From NCBI GenBank assembly GCA_003427395.1, contig BFEA01000152.1, positions 1,950,235-1,988,991 of the forward strand: a stretch of DNA of 38,757 bases. The letters run 5' to 3'. Under the pieces are notes generated by a model that was not told the origin of the DNA, made no database searches, and was given only the letters and a program-made list of their open reading frames with translations. The stretch is from Chara braunii (Eukaryota > Streptophyta > Charophyceae > Charales > Characeae). Shown in pieces: positions 10,308 through 17,576 of the stretch. Position 1 is the stretch's first letter, and the number at the start of each line of letters is the position of its first letter. Both the position numbers and the translations under genes were made by a program.

Positions 10308-10387
10308 CCTTCCCCCGAACACAACGCACCCCATGATGACTGTATGTATATGCATTCATGATGGAGTGCGTTGTGTTCGCGGGAAGG
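10308..10387. repeat. Hairpin (inverted repeat), about 33-bp arms
   Basis: ccttcccccgaacacaacgc at 10308 pairs with gcgttgtgttcgcgggaagg ending at 10387, and the pairing continues through ccatgatga / tcatgatgg. The gaacacaacgc word also occurs at about 36804, next to the 36.46-kb hairpin. This may be a diverged member of the same family. Confidence 0.75.
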
Positions 10388-10444
10388 CTGTCGTACAACT
10401 GCCAGCACTACTTGTATTACAGTGGGATTACACAATTACGCTGT

Positions 10445-10715
10445 GACACAATCACTTCGTTTATCTTGAAGGAGGTTGGTCACCAGAAAACTGGTTTCTT
10501 TCGGCTGGCCAGAGAGAGTCGTCGTGACCAACGCCCAGAGAATATGTCGACGACGGCGCAGCACTTCGTGTGTTGTCCTCTTACGCACGGCGCAATATAA
10601 CCAAATAGTTGCTTCGCCAATGAAGGATTTTTTTTTCTTTTTTTTTTCAATGAAGGATTTCGTGCAACAGAATGAATCAAAGAAAAGAACTTGACACAAT
10701 CACTTCGTTTATCTT
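10445..10715. repeat. Interval flanked by 23-bp direct repeats just after the mnmE stop codon
   Basis: gacacaatcacttcgtttat (extended by ctt) occurs at 10445-10467 and 10693-10715. The second copy ends one base before the mnmE stop codon. A smaller repeat, caatgaaggattt, flanks a T-rich run at about 10618-10660 inside it. The pattern suggests one or two retroposon insertions in the 3' untranslated region of the gene. Confidence 0.6.
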
Positions 10716-13283
10716 TCATTTCCCTATACAGAAACGAGAGAAAACTCCTGAGAGCACCTCCTCAGCTACGTCATCGCCGCTGATCTGGCCCAAGGCCAGA
10801 GCAGCATCGCGAAGATCGATGGTCCAGAAATCGACTGGCAAATTTTGCTCAATGCTTGCCTTGACCCTCTCCAACGCTTCGCCCGCACGGACTAGCTGTT
10901 CTGCCTGTCTCTGATTGACCGTCCAGCCAAGGCCATCCGACGCAACATCACCCACACCCACAAGATCCAAGATAGCCCTCTCGAGATCGTCGATCCCTGA
11001 TCCGACGGTGGCACTCGTTGCAACCATGGTTCTGAACACGTCCGCAGCGTGAGGTGGAACCCTCACAGCATGGAATGGCGCTCGATCGACCTTGTTCACT
11101 GCCAGGATGGCCGGTGCCAAAGGCCGCCGCCGCCTCCTGGCAAACTGGGAAACCTGCTGGGCCTCCTCCTGGGAACCGACCTCGGCCGGAACAGCTGCTA
11201 TGGACATCGGACCAGACAGGGAACCGGCCTCCCAAACACCTCCATGGAGTGGAGAAGAGGAAGAAGGCGGCGAGGAGGAGGGAGCGGTAGCATGATCATG
11301 ACTTCCAGTGCAGCAGCCCCAGATTCGCTCAACGATAGTGTCATCGGCGTCCGTCCAGCCATCTGCGGCGCTGACGACCATGATGATGACGTCAGCATCA
11401 ACTGCCGCTGACGTGGACCTCTGCACTCCTATACTCTCTACTTTATCCTGAGTCTCCCTGATACCTGCAGTGTCCAGCAGTCTGACAGGGAACCCACCAA
11501 CTACGACACTAGACTCTACGATGTCCCTCGTTGTCCCCGGGATCTCGGTGACGATGGCGCGATCCGTACCACTCCACGTGTTCAACAAGCTGGATTTCCC
11601 GACGTTCGGCCGGCCTACGATGACAACTTCCATGCCAGACTGCAGAAGACGCCCTCTCTTAGCAGTGCAAAGAGCTCTTTGGACCTCTTTCCACATGGCG
11701 GTTAGTCGTTGAGCCAGCACCGTCGGATCGAAGGGAGGAAGTTCGTCATCGAAATCCAACCTAGCCTCCATCTCCACCAGCAGATCGATACACTCCGCTC
11801 TCAAGGAACGGATGATCGACGACATTCCTCCCTTCAGCCCTGCAAGAGCGGAGTCCGCCGCTTGGCTAGTGCGTGCAGTCACTAGATCGGCGACAGACTC
11901 CGCCTGCGTCAAGTCCAACCGGCCGTTCAGAAACGCTCTGAGAGTGAATTCCCCAGGCTTAGCTAAGCGAGCCCCGCATTCTAAGCAGGCCTGCAAGACG
12001 CGCGAGACACACACCTCTCCTCCATGGCACTGCAGTTCCACCACATCCTCCCTCGTGTATGATCGCGGAGCAAGCATAGGTACCACGATTACCTCGTCCA
12101 CGGGGCGACCGTCGCCATCTACCACAGTACCGTACTCCACTCGATGGCTCTCCGGTCGCCACGTGGCATTACCTCCTGCCTTTCGTCGTTTTCTTGCGGG
12201 TTGAAAGACTCTCGAAGTGATAGCTATGGCATCCCGACCCGAGAGGCGAACGATCGCGACAGCACCCTGCTGCCCTGCCACCGCCGTCACTATGGCAGCG
12301 ATCGTGTCAGTGCTGACCTCGGCACTACTCGACGTCGTCTGTTCCTCCTCCTCCTCCTCCTCCTCCTCAATCCCCGTAGTGGTACACTCCCTCACTTTGC
12401 TAATTCGCAAACGCTCTGCTGCTGCTGATCTACCTAAAACGGAAAAAGATTTCGCCCTTCCACTCCGGACTGACGACGATAACGACTCGTCACACTCTTC
12501 CTCCTCATCACCAGAGGAACGGGATCGTGTCAACGTACGCCGCGACTGCCACGTGGCGCTCGACGATGACACGTGGGGAATCTCGTCTTCCTCCTCCGCC
12601 GCCCGCGTCTCCCCCTCTCCCTCCCCCTTCTCCGTCTCTTCCGAGGTAGCGTGTTCTGAGGGGAACCTTCCACCCATGCGCACAGAAGTCTCAGCGAACG
12701 GGCGGCGAAGCTGCGACTCGTTCAACACCCTCCTTCCACCTACGTCTGCATAATACTCGTCGGCCTCCGACCATACAGCAGGCCCCTGCTTGCTCTGCTT
12801 ACTCGATGTCGCCGCCGTTTCTATCATAGATTTCGTCGAGACGGAATGGCAGCTCATCGACGGATTAGGGAGCTGAATCTCCCGCGGATCACCGTTGTCA
12901 CCACGAGACGCGGCAAGCATGGACGACCTCGCAGATGCTCCTGCTAATTTGGCGCCATTATATGCTACAACTCCCGCCACTGCCTCCCCGTTCCAAGCAG
13001 CCGCAGCAGCAGCAGCAGAAGCAGAAGACGACGGACCAGAAGCCGCAGCAGCAGCAACAGCAGCCGCAGAAGAAGAAGAAGAAGAAGAAGAAGAAGGAGG
13101 AGGAGGAGGAGGAGGAGGAGGAGGAGGAGAAGGAGAAGAAGAAGAGGAAGAGCGTTTTTGGTTACCATTCATTATCATCATGGGCTCGCAGCTTGACGTC
13201 TTTAATCGGACAAAGGGAACGAACGGTGAAGTTCCGCCTAATCGCAGATCATCACCGGAGGGCCAGAAGAAAGATCGCGCCAT
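10716..13283 (-). CDS. mnmE: tRNA modification GTPase MnmE (TrmE/MSS1/GTPBP3 family), probably organellar
   Basis: With its MnmG partner, MnmE makes the carboxymethylaminomethyl-type modification of wobble uridine 34 in certain tRNAs; plant versions are nuclear-encoded and act in organelles. From the ATG at 13283 the product is 855 aa, against about 450 in bacteria. The family region starts near residue 326 (DTIAAIV, IVRLSG) and includes the helical-domain signature NGRLDLTQAESVADL. G-domain motifs: GRPNVGKS (557-564), GTTRD (583-587), DTAGIRE (604), NKVD (730-733). The protein ends in FCIGK with the conserved cysteine. Some 70 extra residues rich in S/P and R lie between G3 and G4. The first 320 residues carry S, P, A and E runs from trinucleotide repeats. 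The frame stays open to 14366 without a stop, but the first codon there is GTG and the extension is KSKSGSS repeat, so I prefer 13283; an internal start or an upstream intron is possible. The whole family region lies in one exon. Confidence 0.9.
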   Translation of the reverse strand: MARSFFWPSGDDLRLGGTSPFVPFVRLKTSSCEPMMIMNGNQKRSSSSSSPSPPPPPPPPPPPSSSSSSSSSAAAVAAAAASGPSSSASAAAAAAAWNGEAVAGVVAYNGAKLAGASARSSMLAASRGDNGDPREIQLPNPSMSCHSVSTKSMIETAATSSKQSKQGPAVWSEADEYYADVGGRRVLNESQLRRPFAETSVRMGGRFPSEHATSEETEKGEGEGETRAAEEEDEIPHVSSSSATWQSRRTLTRSRSSGDEEEECDESLSSSVRSGRAKSFSVLGRSAAAERLRISKVRECTTTGIEEEEEEEEEQTTSSSAEVSTDTIAAIVTAVAGQQGAVAIVRLSGRDAIAITSRVFQPARKRRKAGGNATWRPESHRVEYGTVVDGDGRPVDEVIVVPMLAPRSYTREDVVELQCHGGEVCVSRVLQACLECGARLAKPGEFTLRAFLNGRLDLTQAESVADLVTARTSQAADSALAGLKGGMSSIIRSLRAECIDLLVEMEARLDFDDELPPFDPTVLAQRLTAMWKEVQRALCTAKRGRLLQSGMEVVIVGRPNVGKSSLLNTWSGTDRAIVTEIPGTTRDIVESSVVVGGFPVRLLDTAGIRETQDKVESIGVQRSTSAAVDADVIIMVVSAADGWTDADDTIVERIWGCCTGSHDHATAPSSSPPSSSSPLHGGVWEAGSLSGPMSIAAVPAEVGSQEEAQQVSQFARRRRRPLAPAILAVNKVDRAPFHAVRVPPHAADVFRTMVATSATVGSGIDDLERAILDLVGVGDVASDGLGWTVNQRQAEQLVRAGEALERVKASIEQNLPVDFWTIDLRDAALALGQISGDDVAEEVLSGVFSRFCIGK
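12340..12371. repeat. (TCC)n repeat within mnmE
   Basis: Encodes an E-rich run just before the conserved N-terminal domain of MnmE. In frame, so length changes would be tolerated. Confidence 0.85.
12995..13152. repeat. (GCA)n(GAA)n(GGA)n compound trinucleotide repeat within mnmE
   Basis: In the minus-strand frame it encodes consecutive S, P, S and A runs in the presumed N-terminal extension of MnmE. Alternative frames read as poly-L or poly-E and are artefacts. Confidence 0.9.
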
Positions 13284-13461
13284 ATTGTGCGAGAAGGCAG
13301 GAGGAAGACGGTTCCAATATCCCTTGGTGACGTAAAGTGAGGGACACGCCGGCCTTCTCTCCCTCTCCACGAACCTTGTCATCTTCGTCATATTCGTGGC
13401 CGATCTCCCGCCATCGCCATTCGAGCCCCTCATCATGACATTGTCAGGGAACGGAGGATTG

Positions 13462-13539
13462 CCCAAGTGTCCCGGCAGAGAGTCGAAACTTTGCCCCGCG
13501 CCCAAGTGTCCCGGCAGAGAGTCGAAACTTTGCCCCGCG
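13462..13539. repeat. 39-bp perfect tandem duplication upstream of mnmE
   Basis: cccaagtgtcccggcagaga (extended by gtcgaaactttgccccgcg) occurs twice back to back, at 13462-13500 and 13501-13539. Confidence 0.9.
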
Positions 13540-14084
13540 CGCGCTGCGGAAAGCTGAGCGCGGTAGCTGCTGCCCCCCAGCAAGACATTCTCCCGAGGGC
13601 ACTTCCCCCCCCCCCATCCCTTAGTCGCCGGCAACCCTTTCCAAAGGCAATCGTCTGCCGTTTCCCCCTGTATATGACTCCTTCTCCCTTCTTCCCCCCC
13701 TCGAACACCCCATCGATGAAGGAGCGGGTGTCGCTCGCAACCCCGCCCTCGACTCACGTCTTGACACGTGGCAGCGAGCCCCTGCCTTGTCCTACCCCTC
13801 TTTGATCCATGTGACAGACCATCATAGCTCCCCTTCAACGACGTCCTCGCCTCCAAAGAAGAGGGAGAAAACGTACGAACTGCAGATCTGTGATGACACC
13901 GGGCCCAAATGACGTGGATAATCTGTTCCTGCTCCGTTGGGCGATCCCGCACAGTTAGGCACCCGCCGGCTAAACGCCGAGTCGAAGCCGAGGCCGCCGG
14001 CATCCTCGAGGGCGGGAGGCACCAGATTTCCATTACAATACGACAAACGGTCGCCAGTGCGCAACCCGCGTTCACTCTCCTCTG

Positions 14085-14350
14085 GCTTCTGCTCCCGCTT
14101 TCGCTTTTGCTCCTCCCACTTTTGCTTTTGCTGCTCCCGCTTTCGCTTTTGCTGCTCCCGCTTTTGCTTTTGCTGCTTCCGCTTTTGCTTTTGCTTTTGC
14201 TTTTGCTACTCCCGCTTTCGCTTTTGCTACTCCCGCTTTTGCTTTTGCTGGTCCGGATTTTGCTTTTGCTGCTCCCGCTTTTGCTCGCTTTTGCTTTTGC
14301 CGCTCCCGCTTTCGCTCGCTTTTGCTTTTGCTGCTCCCGCTTTTGCTCTT
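14085..14350. repeat. CTTTTG/CTCCCG hexamer-type minisatellite
   Basis: Repeated blocks of cttttgcttttgctgctccc. On the minus strand it reads as KSKSGSSKSKS in the open extension of the mnmE frame. It is probably upstream DNA and not translated. Confidence 0.85.
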
Positions 14351-14430
14351 CGCGATTTCTTGCCACGCGGTAACTGTGCTAATGACCAGATATGCCACGT
14401 CGGAGGACGTACCCTTGCTTATCATCTGTG

Positions 14431-14551
14431 TTCTCCCGCCCGTCAGAAGCCTCTTGGCGGGGAATCGTCTGTCTTCTCCCGCCCGTCAGAAGCCTCTTGG
14501 CGGGGAATCGTCTGTCTTCTCCCGCCCGTCAGAAGCCTCTTGGCGGGGAAT
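14431..14551. repeat. 43-bp minisatellite, three units
   Basis: ttctcccgcccgtcagaagc (continuing cctcttggcggggaat) starts at 14431, 14474 and 14517, a period of 43 with no visible differences until the last unit ends. Confidence 0.92.
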
Positions 14552-14596
14552 TATCCGTCGTACCGTAGGCGAGCCATCGGACGACGCCCTGGGGCT

Positions 14597-14683
14597 AGGT
14601 CCCACTTGCACGAATTAAGAGATACTGACCGTAGATAGCAAAGATCAACGGCCGAAATCTCCTAATTTGCGCAAGTGGGACCT
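14597..14683. repeat. Hairpin (26-bp inverted repeat, 35-bp loop)
   Basis: aggtcccacttgcacgaatt (then aagaga) at 14597-14622 pairs with the complement of tctcctaatttgcgcaagtg (then ggacct) at 14658-14683, with a few mismatches. There is no gene nearby that it obviously serves. Confidence 0.7.
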
Positions 14684-14934
14684 TGCCCCTGTTGATGAAG
14701 ACCATGGACATAAATATGCGATATGAAGGAGACCACGAGCATGACTGTAACGATGGCGGCGATGGCCAGGGGGTTGCGCGCGCACGCGCCAGGATATCAG
14801 CTTCACGAAGGCAGGAGTTTACACGTGTATGCATGTGATCCTGTTCACCCCACATTCCGTCAAGATAGTTCTTTTTTTTTTCCGTTTATTTCGTGGGAGC
14901 CAAGATATCTCAGGGCAATCTCAGGGCAAACTCA

Positions 14935-15050
14935 GCCTAGCTCAGTTGGTAAGGCACAGAAGTTGCATTCAGGAGGTCGTGGGTTCAATCCCCATTGGCC
15001 TCACGTACGTGCCTGGGCAAGCTTGGTGTTCTACCAGCTAGAGATAACCC
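14935..15050 (+). mobile_element. tRNA-derived SINE, family 2, plus-strand copy
   Basis: The head is tRNA-like: A box tagctcagttggtaaggca, then a T arm gtgggttcaatccccat with a proper TTCAATC loop (B box). The tail gcaagcttggtgttctacca also occurs, inverted, at 16300-16400. A decayed tRNA gene is possible, but the shared non-tRNA tail favours a SINE. Confidence 0.6.
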
Positions 15051-15354
15051 GTTGGCCCCCCAAGCCAGCATTGGCAGGACCTTGGTTGATGTTGTTGGTT
15101 GCTATGCAGCGACAATATTGGCCATTAGACACCGCCATGTGGGGTTTCGCGGGGGGTAGGGGGAGGTGCAGTGACTGGCCATTGCCCGGCGCTAGCACCG
15201 CCGATTTCCCCCGTCGGCAATGCCTGCCCACCCCTCGTCACCGTGATGCCCACCCCTCGTCACCGTGATGAGGGACTGGTACAGCCTTGCTCTCGCACCA
15301 CTGATGTGGTGCCAACCTACCCCGTGGGCTGGGGAGAGATCCGGGTTGGTTGGT

Positions 15355-15995
15355 GTTCCCCTGTACTATACATAGACTAGTGAGAGGATGAGATAGATGA
15401 GTACTAGCAAGAAAAATGAGATAGATGAGAGAAGAATATAGCTTTTTAAAAAGTAAAAAAAAAACTAACAGGAGCACATTTTCACATACTTAGGAACCTG
15501 ATTTGGGGGGTCCAGATTCTTTTCTTTTGGAAATTTTTTGAAATGCCCCTCCGACTTCCATTTATTTGTGGTATGCCCCTCCGGCGGCCGTGCCCGTGAG
15601 GCCTCAGAAATTTCCTGCAGGCCCCTGTCAGTGAGGGGTGCAACTTTCCAGCATGCCCGTGGCCGTTGGTGGCACTCGCAGCCATTCCCTCGCAGGGCAC
15701 TCGCAGCCGTTCCTTTGGCCCTGCAAGAGGAGCTACTGGGGCACCGGCAGGGGCATATTGAACATATTTCAGGCCCAAACGACTCCAGGGTTTTTTTGGA
15801 AACGTCAATCGTTGTCAGAGGGGCGTGACAGGGTCAGTCGGCCATCAGAGGGGCATGCCGCAAATAAACGGAAGTCGGAGGGGCATTTCAAAAACTTCCG
15901 CCTCCTTTTTTTTTTTAACTACACTATATTCTTCTCTCAAATTCTTTATCTTTCACGACCTCCCTACCACTACTAAGGCTGTACAGGGGACCCCT
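15355..15995. mobile_element. Large imperfect inverted repeat (foldback/MITE-like)
   Basis: gaaatgcccctccgacttcc and the following 25 bases (15534-15581) pair almost perfectly with 15848-15894. Further out, gagagaagaatatag at about 15426-15440 mirrors ctatattcttctctc at about 15928-15942, and tcccctgtac at about 15357 mirrors gtacagggga at about 15982. The element therefore has arms of at least 200 bp, and its centre holds repeats of ctcgcagccattcc type. No coding capacity. Confidence 0.7.
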
Positions 15996-16299
15996 GCAAG
16001 CATAGCTATCTACCTCTCCTGGTGACGGGAGGTTACCTCCCTCGATGGAGGGGAGTAATTACATGTTTGCCGCTTGCCCAAGTGGTTCAGGGTGCAGGGT
16101 TGGGGCCGCCGGTCGGGACCCAGCTAACACAGGGACCGGGCATTTGCCAGTAGCTGCACCTCCGTTTTCGTCTTCCCCCACCCACATCAAGTAACAGCAG
16201 TATCGAAGGCCAACACTCTCCCAACTCACTAACACTCGCACTCAGACCGTGTTTGCTGAAGATCCTACTAATACGGACCGGGAGGAGCCAGCTGACTAT

Positions 16300-16402
16300 C
16301 TCAGTTGGTTGGCACCAAGCTTACCGCCGGCGCCCATGGGGATTGAACCCAGTACCTCCTGAATGCCACTTGCATGCTTAACCAATCGGTCTATTGTATC
16401 TG
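16300..16402 (-). mobile_element. tRNA-derived SINE, family 2, minus-strand copy
   Basis: The complement reads gcattcaggaggtactgggt then tcaatccccatggg, and later ggtaagcttggtgcc, matching the family 2 copy at 14935. It has an A-box-like gattggttaagcatgc and a B box at gggttcaatccc. Confidence 0.55.
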
Positions 16403-16629
16403 CATCCGGACAACAGTTGCCCTGAATACAGGTATAATGACCGGGAGTCCTATTCGGGTGAAGAGGGCTGGATCACACCACTAGTGTATCCCACCTTTTT
16501 CTGAAAAACTCTTAACCAATTGAGCTCTGGTCTATTATAGCTGCATCTGGATGAGACCACAAGTGTATCCGACCTTTTCTTTATTAAAAACAAACAAGGG
16601 GGTAACTTCAGTAGAGTCACAAAAATGGC

Positions 16630-16762
16630 TTATAATTGCACTATGGGGCAAGATACAGTTTGCAATTGCACTTCGGGCACCCTACCTGGCCAGAAAGCTG
16701 GGTTGTATACATTGCCCGAACTGCAATTTGAAACTGTATCTTGGCCCATAGTGCAATTATAA
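16630..16762. repeat. Strong hairpin with 50-bp arms and 33-bp loop
   Basis: Arm 16630-16679 (ttataattgcactatggggc...) and arm 16713-16762 (...gcccatagtgcaattataa) are complementary at about 46 of 50 positions. The loop contains ccagaaag and ttgtatacatt, as does the hairpin at 36463-36598. It could be a MITE-like foldback or a small-RNA precursor. Confidence 0.9.
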
Positions 16763-16800
16763 CTCGTTTTTGTGACTCCCGCGTACTTTCCCCCCAAACA

Positions 16801-16896
16801 ATATATCGTCGTCGAACTGACTGGCCCGAGGTCATTCATCTGGATTCGAACTTGGGCCTGCACTTCAACAGTTCGTGGGTGTCTTGACCGAGCTGG
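16801..16896 (-). mobile_element. tRNA-derived SINE, family 1, copy A
   Basis: On the minus strand: A-box region cagctcggtcaagacacc, anticodon-arm-like cgaactgttgaagtgcag, B box aagttcgaatcca, then body gaatgacctcgggccagtca. The same order is seen in the copies at 16893, 17006/17440, 36365 and 38186. Confidence 0.7.
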
Positions 16897-16970
16897 CCCC
16901 AGGTCATTCATCTGGATTCGAACTTGGGTCTGTATTTCAACAGTTTGTGGGTGTATGGACTGCGTTAGGC
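16893..16970 (-). mobile_element. tRNA-derived SINE, family 1, copy B (partial)
   Basis: Shares caaactgttgaaatacagac and aagttcgaatccagatgaat with the other copies. It lies in tandem with copy A and is truncated in its body. Confidence 0.65.
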
Positions 16971-17021
16971 CCATGGCGGCTGCTGTGCCCCTGGACAATG
17001 CCTACTGGCCCCAGGTCATTT

Positions 17022-17310
17022 CCACTACAATAGGCATAAAGGCATGATTGGTACCACAAAGTCCACTACATTGACCATACTAAACTCCTTGTTTGATAAA
17101 GATGGGAGTCTGATTTAAAAGACCAGGTACGGCATCACATTTGACACCTAAGGAAGGTACTGCCGTAAGGAAGTACATCAGCAGATGTTATAATCGTACG
17201 TAAATGAGTTTTGGCTGTACAACCACTCGATTATCTACTTCTAATAAACGTAATTGACCCAATTCTATATCATCCTCTGGAATCACTGTATTAATTTGTG
17301 TAGGTTCTTG
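17022..17310 (-). pseudogene. cox2: Mitochondrial cox2 fragment (NUMT)
   Basis: Minus-strand translation gives cytochrome c oxidase subunit 2 segments in order: [20 protein letters not shown], then (after small shifts) [25 protein letters not shown], a stop, YGQCSGLCGTNHAFMPIVVE. This covers the periplasmic copper A domain, including the C-x3-C region and the final histidine. Indels and a stop break it, so it is a nuclear relic, not a gene. It ends at 17022 in SINE sequence and abuts nad1 at 17291-17310. Confidence 0.93.
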
Positions 17311-17445
17311 TAATTTCACGGAAATCGTCATAGCATAAAAACAGATATTGTTTGGTATTCCCCTTTTCTTTTATTGAATCTGTTTTTATTTCTTGTTTCG
17401 CGGAAAGGAATCGCGCTCCTTTTGATTTACCAGAAGCGGATTCCA
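17291..17445 (+). pseudogene. nad1: Mitochondrial nad1 fragment (NUMT)
   Basis: The plus strand encodes [15 protein letters not shown], a TAA stop in place of a conserved Q codon, [10 protein letters not shown], then after a shift FISCFAERNRAPFDLPEA. These match consecutive parts of NADH dehydrogenase subunit 1. It is head to head with cox2, an arrangement I would not expect from a simple single mitochondrial segment, and is cut off inside the SINE. Confidence 0.93.
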
Positions 17446-17572
17446 AACTTGGGTCTGTGTTTCAACAGTTTGTGGGTGTACCAACTGTGGCGGTTGCCAT
17501 GCGCCTGGAACACACCAAAATCTTTGGGTTGGACCCAACAGCGGCGTGGAAAGTTGTAGACTTTCCAAAACG

Positions 17573-17576
17573 CGGT
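17573..17576. other. Target-site duplication CGGT, left
   Basis: CGGT lies directly outside TGTGAC at the left LTR edge and again at 30787-30790 directly outside GTCACA of the right LTR. Confidence 0.75.

Larger units (their letters stand above)
17006..17490 (-). mobile_element. SINE family 1, copy C, split by mitochondrial DNA
   Basis: The body end ggccccaggtcatt (17007-17021) and the head ttccaaacttgggtctgtgt (about 17440-17490) are adjacent in other copies but are here separated by about 420 bp of cox2/nad1 sequence. Confidence 0.65.

Noticed and set aside
12895-13335. Plus-strand frame with A/E/G runs opposite mnmE
   Set aside because: Shadow of trinucleotide repeats in the real gene.
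13284-14366. Extension of MnmE to 1216 residues
   Set aside because: The frame is open but begins at GTG and consists largely of repeat-encoded KSKSGSS and duplicated 13-residue blocks. No conserved sequence supports translation.
14935-15008. Intact tRNA gene
   Set aside because: A and B boxes and the T arm are present, but I could not close the acceptor stem, and the tail is shared with another copy, so a SINE is more likely.
17022-17445. Functional cox2 or nad1 gene, or a mitochondrial contig
   Set aside because: Both are short, contain stops or shifts, and sit inside a nuclear SINE next to an LTR element.
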